Shown piece after piece: positions 1-6,542 of a stretch of DNA of 11,790 nucleotides. Origin of the DNA: an uncultured Actinomycetes bacterium. Lineage in GTDB: Bacteria; Actinomycetota; Thermoleophilia; Solirubrobacterales; Solirubrobacteraceae. How positions within the stretch are numbered: the stretch's first letter is position 1; every line of letters begins with the position of its first letter. The notes below the pieces were generated by a model. The model made no database searches, was not told where the DNA came from, and saw nothing but the letters and a program-made list of their open reading frames with translations. Location: assembly GCA_937888775.1 (NCBI GenBank), contig CALAQT010000187.1:1-11790 (forward strand). Direction: 5' to 3'. Made by a program: the position numbers and the translations under genes.

Positions 1-1130
1 GCGAGGACGTAGCCGATGTTGCTCATGTAGAGGATCGCCAGGTTGCTGGAGATGAACAGCACGAGCAGCACGTTGACGAATAGGTCCACGGTCATCGCCG
101 GCCCGGGTACGTGCCAGCGGTTGAGCTTGCCGAGCTGCTTGATCGTCAGGCCGGCCTTGGAGATCCCGTACAGCGCCCGGCTGCCGTCGGCGGTCGAGGA
201 TGCCATCGACAGGATCAGGCTGGCGATCAGGCAGATCAGGAAGAAGGTCCCCAGCGTATGTCCGGCGATCGTCTGGAACGCCGTGGAGTAGAACTGGCCC
301 TCCTGCGTCGCGGTCGGCGGGACGCCGCTCACCCCGCCCAGGCCGAGCGGCAGCAGCGCGAACACGCCGACCACGAATATGGCCGAGCTGCGCAGCGCGA
401 TGTGCGTGTCGCGCTCGGTCTTGTACTCGGGGGCAAAGGTGGCGCACACCTCGGCTGTCCACGAGGACCAGCCCAGGATGAACAGGTAGACGAACGCCAG
501 CTTCGTCCCACCCCACGGGCCGGTGAAGGTGGCGTGGACGCGGCTCGAGTGCCAGTCGCCGGTCAGGTACGGCACCACGATGAAGACGATCAGGGCGAGG
601 GTCAGCAGCCCGGCGGTGATGTACGTGAGCCCCTTCATCGGGCGGATGCCGAAGATGTTGAACGCCCACACGGCGATGATCACGCCGATCGCGATGAAGT
701 GGGCCAGCCCCAGGTGCACGACACCGTCGTACACCGTCCAGGTCGAGTTCGGAAACCAGCGCGCCACGACGAGGTCGCCGATGATCTTGCCAAAGATCGC
801 GAGCACCACCGACCAGCCGATCCAGTAGCCGAAGGTGGCGATCGGACCGACGAACGTCGTGTATTTGCGCCAGGCCTCGTGGGCGTAGAGCGAGATGCCG
901 CCTGACTGGTTGGGGAACATCATCGCCGGCTCGACGTAGATCCAGGTCAGCACCATCCCGATCACCGCGGAGATTCCCCACAGGATCACCGACCCGAGAA
1001 CCCCGAAGATGCCCAGCGTGAAGCCCAGAGACCCGAACAGGAAGCCCGGGTTGCACATCGCGATCGTGAACCCGTCCCACCATCGCAACGATTTGATCAG
1101 GTGGCGTTCCTCGACGACTGCTTCGGCCAT
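1..1130 (-). CDS. APC-family amino acid/amine permease (C-terminus cut by window edge)
   Basis: A polytopic inner-membrane transporter of the amino acid-polyamine-organocation superfamily; 376 codons are visible and the end lies beyond the left edge. By eye there are about ten hydrophobic segments (near residues 20-44, 46-70, 96-122, 137-160, 166-188, 210-230, 248-266, 290-310, 346-362 and 364 onward). APC-like features are the broken first helix (NPGFLFGSLGF, 27-37), the SGGISLYAHEAW stretch (76-87) at the second/third helix, and SSTADGSRALYGISK (311-325), which resembles the conserved helix-8 loop. The ATG at 1130 follows a good ribosome binding site (GGAGGGG, 1137-1143). The substrate cannot be read from sequence. 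The shared operator with the operon 2 promoter suggests an amino acid, methylated glycine or quaternary amine. It is divergent from a broken stress-protein gene and has its own strong promoter. Family assignment is firm; specificity is inference. Confidence 0.88.
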   Translation of the reverse strand, partial: MAEAVVEERHLIKSLRWWDGFTIAMCNPGFLFGSLGFTLGIFGVLGSVILWGISAVIGMVLTWIYVEPAMMFPNQSGGISLYAHEAWRKYTTFVGPIATFGYWIGWSVVLAIFGKIIGDLVVARWFPNSTWTVYDGVVHLGLAHFIAIGVIIAVWAFNIFGIRPMKGLTYITAGLLTLALIVFIVVPYLTGDWHSSRVHATFTGPWGGTKLAFVYLFILGWSSWTAEVCATFAPEYKTERDTHIALRSSAIFVVGVFALLPLGLGGVSGVPPTATQEGQFYSTAFQTIAGHTLGTFFLICLIASLILSMASSTADGSRALYGISKAGLTIKQLGKLNRWHVPGPAMTVDLFVNVLLVLFISSNLAILYMSNIGYVL

Positions 1131-1136
1131 TCTGGA

Positions 1137-1143
1137 CCCCTCC
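1137..1143 (-). promoter_or_regulatory. Ribosome binding site of the APC permease
   Basis: On the minus strand GGAGGGG lies six bases before the ATG at 1130, which supports that start codon. Confidence 0.75.
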
Positions 1144-1182
1144 AGGTGAGTGACTCGACGCTGGCTTGCCGCTGGTGCGGGT

Positions 1183-1211
1183 TATATACCAGTTTGTACA
1201 AAGTGGGTCAA
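1183..1211 (-). promoter_or_regulatory. Promoter of the APC permease, TTGACC-N17-TATATA
   Basis: Reading the minus strand, TTGACC (1211-1206) is followed after exactly 17 bases by TATATA (1188-1183). This is a near-consensus sigma-70 type promoter, strikingly AT-rich for this genome. The transcript would start near 1176 and carry a leader of about 45 bases. The -35 element and spacer are covered by the first copy of the TGYACAAA...TCAAA motif (1195-1212), so a protein bound there would block polymerase. Promoter geometry is seen directly; activity is inferred. Confidence 0.7.
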
Positions 1212-1212
1212 A
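1193..1212 (+). promoter_or_regulatory. Operator candidate, copy 1 of TGYACAAA-N3-G-N-TCAAA
   Basis: Plus-strand TTTGTACAAA (1193-1202) is a perfect 10-bp palindrome and is followed by GTGGGTCAAA. The 18-bp core at 1195-1212 recurs at 1221-1238 and at 6347-6364. It overlaps the -35 region and spacer of the permease promoter, so repression is the simplest reading. Palindromes of the TTGTACAA kind occur as GntR-type and other helix-turn-helix operators, but the regulator cannot be named. Confidence 0.6.
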
Positions 1213-1218
1213 TGGCCG

Positions 1219-1238
1219 TCTGTACAAAATTGCTCAAA
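1219..1238 (+). promoter_or_regulatory. Operator candidate, copy 2 of TGYACAAA-N3-G-N-TCAAA
   Basis: A direct repeat of copy 1, offset by 26 bases and matching at 16 of 20 positions (TCTGTACAAA then ATTGCTCAAA). It lies just upstream of the permease -35 box, in the gap between the permease and the divergent stress-protein remnant. Two copies spaced by roughly two and a half helical turns would suit cooperative binding, which is inference. Confidence 0.55.
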
Positions 1239-1264
1239 GTCCGCGGCGTAAGATTGTTGCCGCG

Positions 1265-1749
1265 ATGCCGCAGCTCGTCGATCGGGGCGGCCATGAGACA
1301 GTCAAGACCGCTGCCGGGCGTTCGCGGGCGTTGCCGGTGCTGCTCGCGACTCTGTCGGTGCGCGTGGACCCCAGCGCCGAGGCAATGGCGATCGACAGCG
1401 CGCTGGAGGCGGGGGTAAGGCTGATCGTGGCCAACATGCTCCTGCTGCCGCCGTACCCGCTGACCGTCATGCTCTCGCCGGCATACGCAACGCTGCCGCA
1501 CGAGGAGGACCTTGACGCCGTCCGGGAAACCGCAGCACGGGCGGCGGCCCGGGGATCCCGACCGAGCTGCTGCGGATCTTGAGTCGTAGACCTGTGATGG
1601 CGCTGCTGGAGCTGGCGGCCGAGCGCGAGGCGGGTCTACTCGTATTCGGCCCCGACCTATCGCTGACCCCGCGACGCCGCTTCCGGGCCGCAGCGCGGAG
1701 GGTCCGGCGCGAGGCCGACTGTCTGGTGTGGGTCGCGCCGGACGGCTGA
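1265..1749 (+). pseudogene. Universal stress protein (UspA-like), frameshifted
   Basis: The first frame runs from ATG 1265 and gives the beginning of a Usp fold: a first strand ALPVLLATLSVRVD, a helix with AEAMAIDSALEAG, then the second strand RLIVANMLLLPPYP, and later HEEDLDAVRETAARAAARG. That frame hits TGA at 1580-1582. A second frame picks up smoothly at 1555 with IPTELLRILSRRPVMALLEL, then AGLLVFGPDLSLTPRRRF and RRVRREADCLVWVAPDG, the usual Usp C-terminal strand/helix pattern, ending at TGA 1747-1749. Restoring one base in the G run 1551-1554 (CGG GGG ATC) joins the halves into a protein of about 160 residues, normal for the family. The cause is a real single-base deletion or a homopolymer sequencing error. 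No good ribosome binding site is seen before 1265. It converges with the flavin reductase. Confidence 0.7.
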
Positions 1750-1753
1750 GTGT

Positions 1754-1797
1754 GGAACTCGCAAGCGAGTTCCATTGGGAGAATCGAAGATTCTCCC
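1754..1797. terminator. Tandem hairpins, probable bidirectional terminator
   Basis: Two perfect stem-loops stand side by side between convergent genes. The first has arms GGAACTCGC (1754-1762) and GCGAGTTCC (1765-1773) with a two-base gap. The second has arms GGGAGAATC (1777-1785) and GATTCTCCC (1789-1797) with a three-base loop, followed on the plus strand by GGGTTTT (1798-1804). Their place, five bases after the stress-protein stop and nineteen bases before the flavin reductase stop at 1816, suggests termination in both directions. The pair could also be a copy of a dispersed genomic repeat. Confidence 0.65.
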
Positions 1798-1815
1798 GGG
1801 TTTTGCGCTGAGCCC

Positions 1816-2499
1816 TCAGGCCTGCTGGGCGCGGTCTGAGACCTCGCGCAGCGTTCCGAACCGGCCGCGGTAGAACAGCAGCGGCTCGCCATCGCGATGG
1901 CTGAGGTGCTCCACCTCGCCGATCCAAAGCACGTGGTCGCCGGCGCTGTGCACGTCGACCACCCGGCAGCCGACGTGGGCGAGCGCGCCGTCGAGCAGCG
2001 GCAGGTCCTTGTGCCAGGCGAACTCGGGATCGACGGGCGAGACCCGCTGGCCCGCGAAGTGGGCGGCGAAGTGCTCCTGGTCTGAGGCCAGGACGCTGAC
2101 CCCGTAGCGCCCGGTACGGGGAAGCATCTCGCTCATCCGGCAGCGGCCAAGCGACACAAGCACCAGCGGCGGGCGCAGCGAAACCGATAGGAACGCGTTC
2201 GCGGTCATGCCGTGGATCGTGTCCCGGTGGGTGGTGGTCACGACCGTCACGCCGGTGGCGAAGCGACCCATCACCTGGCGCAGCTCACGCGCGGCGGCTT
2301 CCACCGCGGCGGCCCTCGGCGTCAGCTTGGCGACGCCGATGGGGGGCTCGATCGCCGTCCGCGCGGGCGTCGGCGGCGCGGCGCGACGGCTTCCCGGACT
2401 CGAGATCGGTCGCGGCGGCGGCATCAATCCGGTGCTAACCGTCGGTGACGCCACCTTCGCCACCCTCGTCAGCCGCGCGATACCCTCGCGTTCAGCCAA
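1816..2499 (-). CDS. HpaC-like NAD(P)H:flavin oxidoreductase (two-component monooxygenase reductase)
   Basis: A flavin reductase-like domain of the HpaC/DIM6-NTAB family occupies residues ~72-222. Recognisable stretches are LRQVMGRFATGVTVVTT (73-89), the flavin-binding GMTANAFLSVSLRPPLVLVSL (97-117), HVGCRVVDVHSAGDHVLWIG (175-194) and the C-terminal PLLFYRGRFGTL. Such proteins reduce free FMN or FAD with NAD(P)H and hand it to an oxygenase partner. Here the likely partner is the acyl-CoA-dehydrogenase-fold protein at the head of the same operon. The T-protein stop lies 23 bases upstream. The first ~65 residues are Pro/Ala/Arg-rich with no family match. The TTG at 2499 has GGAG six bases upstream. 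GTG at 2304 (preceded by GAGGG) would give a 162-residue protein of ordinary length. The domain call is firm; the start is uncertain. Confidence 0.85.
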   Translation of the reverse strand: MAEREGIARLTRVAKVASPTVSTGLMPPPRPISSPGSRRAAPPTPARTAIEPPIGVAKLTPRAAAVEAAARELRQVMGRFATGVTVVTTTHRDTIHGMTANAFLSVSLRPPLVLVSLGRCRMSEMLPRTGRYGVSVLASDQEHFAAHFAGQRVSPVDPEFAWHKDLPLLDGALAHVGCRVVDVHSAGDHVLWIGEVEHLSHRDGEPLLFYRGRFGTLREVSDRAQQA

Positions 2500-2522
2500 G
2501 CCGCGCTCCGAAAAGGCCCCTG

Positions 2523-4832
2523 TCAGGACCGCGGGCGCTTCTTCTCAGGGTCATAGAACGGGAATCGTACGACGCGCGCCGGGATCCGCTTCTGCAGACC
2601 GTCGAGCTTGCCGACCTCTACCTCGGTGGCGATCTCGGCATACTGCACGTTGCACCGGCACAGTGCGATCGAGCGCTTCAGGATCGGGCTCCGGGTGCCG
2701 CTGGTCACGACCCCCACCCGGCGTCGGCCCACGTACACCTCGTCGCCGTGGCCGCTGGCCTCGTTGCCTTCCAGCTCCAACCCCACCAGCCGGCGCTGTG
2801 GGTGCGCCTTGCGCTCCACCAGCGCTTCGCGGCCGACGAAGTCCTCGTCGCCGAGTGCCACGGCAAAGCCGATCCCCGCCTCGAACGGATCCACCAGGTC
2901 ATCGAACTCGTAACCGGCGAAGATCAGCCCCGACTCGATTCTCAGCATGTCGAGCGCCTCGAGCCCCAACGGCTTTAGGCCGCGGGGGGCGCCGGCCTTC
3001 CAGACAGCGTCCCAGACGGCCTCTCCATCTGATGGATGACACCAGATCTCATAGCCCAGCTCGCCGGTGTAGCCGGTTCGCGAGACGATGATCGGAACGC
3101 CGTCGTGGGCGCCGATCCGGCCGACGAGGAAGCGAAACCACTTCAGCTCCGGCAGGCTCGGCTGGGTGGGCGGGGTCCAGACGAACTCGGCCAGCGCTGC
3201 GCGGCTCTCAGGGCCCTGGACGGCGAGGTTGTGCAACTGGTCGGTGGACGGCTTGATCCAGACTCGCAGCCCCTCCCGGTCGGCGACCTCGCGCAACCAG
3301 ATTCCGTCGTACTCGTCGCCGCCGACGAAGCGGAAGTTGTCCTGGCCAAGGCGGAAGACGGTCGCATCGTCGATCATGCCGCCGGTCTCATTGCACAGCG
3401 CCGTGTAGATGACCTGTCCGACCGAGAGCTTGCGGATGTCCCGGGTGACGGTGTGCTGCATCAGGGTCTCGGCGTCGGGGCCGAGCACCTCCCACTTGCG
3501 CAACGGGGACAGGTCCATGACCGCCAGGCGCTCACGGCACGCCCAGTATTCGGCGATTGCGCCCTCGTTGTTGAAGCAGTGTGGCAGCCAGTAGCCGCGG
3601 TACTCGACGAAGCTCTTGGTCAGCTCCGCGGTTCGGGCGTGAAAGGCGCTTTCGCCCGTCAGCACCGGCTCGGCGTCGGCAGTCACGCGACGCGCGATGG
3701 CCATGGAGAAACGATTCTCCGGCGAGTAGACGCGGACATGGATATCCGTCACCTCCCAGGCGTTTGAAGGGTCGATGTCGTCCGGACAGGCCGATGACGC
3801 GCACACCAGGTCGCTCATCGCGCGCAGCATCACGTAGTCGCCGGGCCGCGACCACGGCTCATCGGAGACCAGCTGATGGCTCGAGTCAAACTGGGTGTTG
3901 TAGAAGAAGTTCAGCGCCTCCCAGCCCTTGCGGGGAGCGATCTCGAACGGCTGCAGGGCGCGGTTGAAGTTGTCGGTGCAGTTGATGTGGCCGGGGTAGC
4001 CGAGGTCCTCGTAGTATTTGGCCTGGCAAGCCAGCGCGAAGGTGTCGTGGCGCCCGACCGTGTCGCGCACGACCTCGACCAGCGGCATGAAGTCGAGGTC
4101 GTAGAACTTTCCCTGCAATCCCGGTGTCGGGTAGGCGTTGCCCATCAGCGTCCGCGTCACGGTCGCGTCGAGACCTCGCTCGGTGCCAGCCTCCAGCTTG
4201 GCGCGATCAAAGGCCAGGAAGTCCGAGCACTGCTTGCCCTTGACGTCGATGATCTGGATGAACTCGCCGGCGCGAACCTCGTAGCTCAGCGCCGAGGCGG
4301 GATCGATCCGAAAGTCCAGGCGTGGCGCGGCCAGCGGCGGTGGGAGCTCGAGCTCCCCGGGTGGGCGCGGGCTCGCCCGGCGGACCTCGACCAGCAGCTC
4401 GCTCGCGGGCACGTCGCCGTCGATCAGCCGTCCGCCCGGCGCCGCCACGGCTAGGGCCGTCTCGCCCTGGGCCACCACGGACACCTCGCTGCCGGGGTCA
4501 GAGGTCGGTCCGAACAACCGCGCGCAGCGAGCCTCCTGCGGATCGAGGCCACGGGCGACCAGCGCGCCGGCGAACAGTTTCGCGCCGCCGCTCGCCAGCC
4601 CGCGCAGGACCGTCGCGTCCGCGTCTTGCACCAGCCCGAGCGGAGCGCCGAGCACAGTCACCTCGGCGATCTGGCCGCCATGGCGGTCGACGATCCGTAC
4701 CTGATCGTCCCCCCGGAGCACGATCATCGTCGCCCCGCCCGGCCGCACGGGGTAGGTCTCGAGCGCCGGATCGCGGGGCAGCAGCCCGGCCACCAGCCGG
4801 GGCGACGCGGCCGGGTGGGTCACCGTGGCCAT
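2523..4832 (-). CDS. DUF1989 - aminomethyltransferase (GcvT) fusion protein
   Basis: A 769-residue cytoplasmic fusion. Residues ~28-150 resemble the start of a DUF1989 domain but lack the metal-site motifs. Residues ~183-370 are a full DUF1989: VRAGEFIQIIDVKGKQCSDF, then DTVGRHDTFALAC, YPGHINCTDNF (279-289), RPGDYVMLRAMSDLV and SSACPDDIDPSN. Residues ~395-765 are a GcvT-type tetrahydrofolate-binding domain with C-terminal barrel: NETGGMIDDATVFRL (481-495, the GGxxDD aspartates), SRTGYTGELGYEI (584-596) and LRIESGLIF (630-638). DUF1989 proteins include the carboxyguanidine deiminase subunits CgdA/CgdB; GcvT-like domains move one-carbon units from amino-methyl groups to THF. A C-N cleaving or demethylating role on a methylated glycine is inferred. 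The ATG at 4832 is 13 bases after the flavoprotein stop and has only a weak ribosome binding site. Domain calls are firm; substrate is unknown. Confidence 0.85.
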   Translation of the reverse strand: MATVTHPAASPRLVAGLLPRDPALETYPVRPGGATMIVLRGDDQVRIVDRHGGQIAEVTVLGAPLGLVQDADATVLRGLASGGAKLFAGALVARGLDPQEARCARLFGPTSDPGSEVSVVAQGETALAVAAPGGRLIDGDVPASELLVEVRRASPRPPGELELPPPLAAPRLDFRIDPASALSYEVRAGEFIQIIDVKGKQCSDFLAFDRAKLEAGTERGLDATVTRTLMGNAYPTPGLQGKFYDLDFMPLVEVVRDTVGRHDTFALACQAKYYEDLGYPGHINCTDNFNRALQPFEIAPRKGWEALNFFYNTQFDSSHQLVSDEPWSRPGDYVMLRAMSDLVCASSACPDDIDPSNAWEVTDIHVRVYSPENRFSMAIARRVTADAEPVLTGESAFHARTAELTKSFVEYRGYWLPHCFNNEGAIAEYWACRERLAVMDLSPLRKWEVLGPDAETLMQHTVTRDIRKLSVGQVIYTALCNETGGMIDDATVFRLGQDNFRFVGGDEYDGIWLREVADREGLRVWIKPSTDQLHNLAVQGPESRAALAEFVWTPPTQPSLPELKWFRFLVGRIGAHDGVPIIVSRTGYTGELGYEIWCHPSDGEAVWDAVWKAGAPRGLKPLGLEALDMLRIESGLIFAGYEFDDLVDPFEAGIGFAVALGDEDFVGREALVERKAHPQRRLVGLELEGNEASGHGDEVYVGRRRVGVVTSGTRSPILKRSIALCRCNVQYAEIATEVEVGKLDGLQKRIPARVVRFPFYDPEKKRPRS

Positions 4833-4845
4833 CGGTCCGCGCCGG

Positions 4846-6240
4846 CTAGGCCGAGGCCGGGGCGGACGCCTTCTCCACCTCGGCGAGCAGCTGCTCGGCG
4901 AGGCGGCGCTTACCGTCGGCGTCGAGCTTCTTGATCTCGTTCTCCACCGCGCGACGATTGTAGGTCTGGTTCCAGTAGTCGAGGCTGTCGAAGCCGAGCA
5001 GCACTGCCTTGCCGACGAACTGGCGCAGCACCTCGTTGGTGGGGCCCATCACCCAGCCGGCCTTGGCGTCGCGCAGGTAGCGCTCAAGCTCCATGTCGCG
5101 CTTGTAGCCGGTGCCGCCGCACGCGTGGAGCATCTTGTCGACCACGTGAGCGGTGTTCTTGGCCGCGACGAACTTGACCTGCCACGCCCAGTGTAGGAAG
5201 TTGGCCCGGGCGAACTCGCCCGGGGGCATCCGGCGGGTGTTGTGATCGGTGGCGGTGTCCATCGCCTGTGCGACCGAGAAGACGAACAGCCGCGCGGCGT
5301 TGGTGTCCATGACCGCTTCACCCACATAGTCCTGGATCGTCGGGTAGTCGGCCACGCGCAGGCCCACGTCAACATGGCGCTTGCGCGTTGTCTGGCGTTT
5401 GCCGATGTCGATCGCGCCCATCGCGATCCCGTTCCAGACCGACGAGGAGCCGATCAAGAACCACGGGTCGACCGACTCGTCGTTGGACGCGGCGCCGTCG
5501 CCCTCGGGCCCGACGATCTGCTCGCCGGGGATCTCGACGTTGTCGACCTCGATCGGGCCGGACTGGTTGCCGCGCAGACCCAGCGCGTCCCACGAGGACG
5601 GCTGGGACTTGACGTCCTCACCGTCGATCACGAACACCGACAGGTCGTCATAGCCGGTGAAGTCAGGGCTGGTGGTCTGCACGACGTAGAAGTCGGCGAA
5701 CCCACCCGACGTCGTCCACGAAGCCTTCTTGCGCACCTTGTAGCCGCCGTTGGAGCGCTCGGCACCGGAGGAGATCGGATACCAGAAGTGTGAGCCGGTC
5801 TCGGGATCCGAGTAGGACAGGGTGCCGATCTTGCCGCTGTTGAGCGGCCTGATGTACTTCTCGATCAGCTCGTCGGTGGGGCGCAGCATGATCGTGTTGA
5901 CGGCGCCGATGTGCATCACGTAGCACATCGCCGTCGAGGCACATCCGTAGCGGGCGATCGTCTCGCACGTCATCGCAAAGGCGACGTGGTCCTCGCCGAG
6001 GCCGCCGTATTCGGTCGGGACGGTCAGCGCCAGGAAGCCATGCTCGCCGAGCAGTTCCAGGTTGCGCCGCGGATAATCCAGGTTGTCGTCGGAGACCTTT
6101 GCGTTAGCGCGCATCTCCTTCTCGCACAGCTCGATCAGCAGGTCGCGCAGCTCGCGCTGGCGGTCGGTCAGTACCCATTCGGGGTCCCACTCGTAGCCCA
6201 GCCCCCAGAAGGCCTCTCCACCCCATGTCTTCTCGGACAT
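4846..6240 (-). CDS. Acyl-CoA-dehydrogenase-fold flavoprotein, possibly an oxygenase component
   Basis: A 464-residue protein with the complete ACAD layout: N-terminal helical domain (~24-130), central beta domain (~138-245; SYSDPETGSHFW, GYKVRKKASWTTSGGFADFYVV, LGLRGNQSGPIEVDNVEIPG) and C-terminal helices (~255-410; HACGGTGYKRDMELERYLRDA, GPTNEVLRQFVG). In medium-chain-type dehydrogenases the catalytic Glu lies two residues before the Thr of this last motif; here that place is Gly399. The isovaleryl-type position, in helix SSVWNGIAMG, also lacks Glu by eye. ACAD-fold proteins without the base include flavin monooxygenases (HpaB, DszC, HsaA types), and this operon carries a flavin reductase. 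I therefore favour an oxygenase or oxidase over a true acyl-CoA dehydrogenase, as inference. Two ATGs are adjacent (6243, 6240); GGAGG at 6250-6246 is five bases from the second, so 6240 is chosen. Confidence 0.8.
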   Translation of the reverse strand: MSEKTWGGEAFWGLGYEWDPEWVLTDRQRELRDLLIELCEKEMRANAKVSDDNLDYPRRNLELLGEHGFLALTVPTEYGGLGEDHVAFAMTCETIARYGCASTAMCYVMHIGAVNTIMLRPTDELIEKYIRPLNSGKIGTLSYSDPETGSHFWYPISSGAERSNGGYKVRKKASWTTSGGFADFYVVQTTSPDFTGYDDLSVFVIDGEDVKSQPSSWDALGLRGNQSGPIEVDNVEIPGEQIVGPEGDGAASNDESVDPWFLIGSSSVWNGIAMGAIDIGKRQTTRKRHVDVGLRVADYPTIQDYVGEAVMDTNAARLFVFSVAQAMDTATDHNTRRMPPGEFARANFLHWAWQVKFVAAKNTAHVVDKMLHACGGTGYKRDMELERYLRDAKAGWVMGPTNEVLRQFVGKAVLLGFDSLDYWNQTYNRRAVENEIKKLDADGKRRLAEQLLAEVEKASAPASA

Positions 6241-6245
6241 CATCT

Positions 6246-6250
6246 CCTCC
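6246..6250 (-). promoter_or_regulatory. Ribosome binding site deciding the flavoprotein start
   Basis: Minus-strand GGAGG lies only two bases from ATG 6243 but five bases from ATG 6240, so the second ATG is the better start. Confidence 0.6.
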
Positions 6251-6346
6251 CGGTTTGTCGCTTGGCGAGCGACCTGGAAATGAGTCAGCAGGCCGCCGGA
6301 CTACCGTCACTCATCGCGCAGCAACGGCCCGAGCCAGGACGCGCGC

Positions 6347-6364
6347 TGCACAAATATGTTCAAA
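6347..6364 (+). promoter_or_regulatory. Operator candidate, copy 3 of TGYACAAA-N3-G-N-TCAAA
   Basis: TGCACAAA-TAT-G-T-TCAAA matches the two copies at the permease promoter in the same orientation relative to the downstream minus-strand gene. It lies 4 bases downstream of the presumed -10 box, over the predicted transcription start, a classic repressor position. AT-rich flanks (AAATATGTTCAAATACATTT) form an imperfect palindrome. It suggests co-regulation of operon 2 and the permease. Confidence 0.6.
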
Positions 6365-6368
6365 TACA

Positions 6369-6397
6369 TTTCTATCGGAGTAAATCGCTTCTGTCTA
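6369..6397 (-). promoter_or_regulatory. Promoter of operon 2, TAGACA-N17-TAGAAA
   Basis: On the minus strand TAGACA (6397-6392, 5 of 6 to TTGACA) precedes TAGAAA (6374-6369, 4 of 6 to TATAAT) by exactly 17 bases. The predicted start near 6362 leaves a leader of about 120 bases before ATG 6240. This is the only promoter-like AT-rich patch in the gap. Confidence 0.55.
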
Positions 6398-6542
6398 GGT
6401 CATGCGCGGTGGGAAATTGGCCGCTGATAGGCGTCGAGGCGGCACGAGTTCGGCGACTACGGCGGGGTGGGTGTCCGGCGGCCGCTCGTCCGCGTGGCGG
6501 TCAATCACCGGCCCTTTCCGGCGCCGGCTCGGAATCACTTAT

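Larger units (their letters stand above)
6252..6542 (-). other. Intergenic regulatory gap between cdhAB and operon 2, with a structured leader
   Basis: About 290 bases without a gene. Upstream it holds a promoter and operator (6347-6397). Downstream it holds a leader of ~120 bases with three possible hairpins: GCTGC 6345-6349 with GCAGC 6318-6322; ACTCAT 6309-6314 with ATGAGT 6280-6285; and GTCGCT 6257-6262 with AGCGAC 6268-6273, the last just upstream of the ribosome binding site. No known riboswitch core was recognised. Between 6400 and 6542, just after the cdhAB stop, there is a GC palindrome (CCGGCGCCGG near 6518-6527) but no T-run, so no convincing terminator. Confidence 0.5.

Noticed and set aside
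111..905. Long plus-strand open frame of 264 codons over the permease
   Set aside because: The translation is His/Asp/Arg/Gly-rich with no fold signature; the minus strand here encodes a clear membrane transporter. It is a GC-rich shadow frame.
1548..1558. CCCGGGGATCC resembling a cloning-vector SmaI-BamHI polylinker junction
   Set aside because: Only 11 bases match, flanks on both sides read as stress-protein coding sequence, and such strings arise easily in GC-rich DNA.
1208..1927. Minus-strand open frame of 239 codons across the stress-protein remnant and terminator
   Set aside because: Pro/Arg/Ser-rich translation without motifs; it crosses the tandem hairpins and overlaps the flavin reductase and Usp coding patterns.
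6280..6317. GATGAG...CTGA pattern in the operon 2 leader, like a C/D-box RNA
   Set aside because: The C box does not match RUGAUGA, and C/D guide RNAs are not bacterial; a simple 6-bp hairpin explains it.
6400..6542. Possible terminator after cdhAB
   Set aside because: Only short GC palindromes and no T-run were found, so I do not annotate one.
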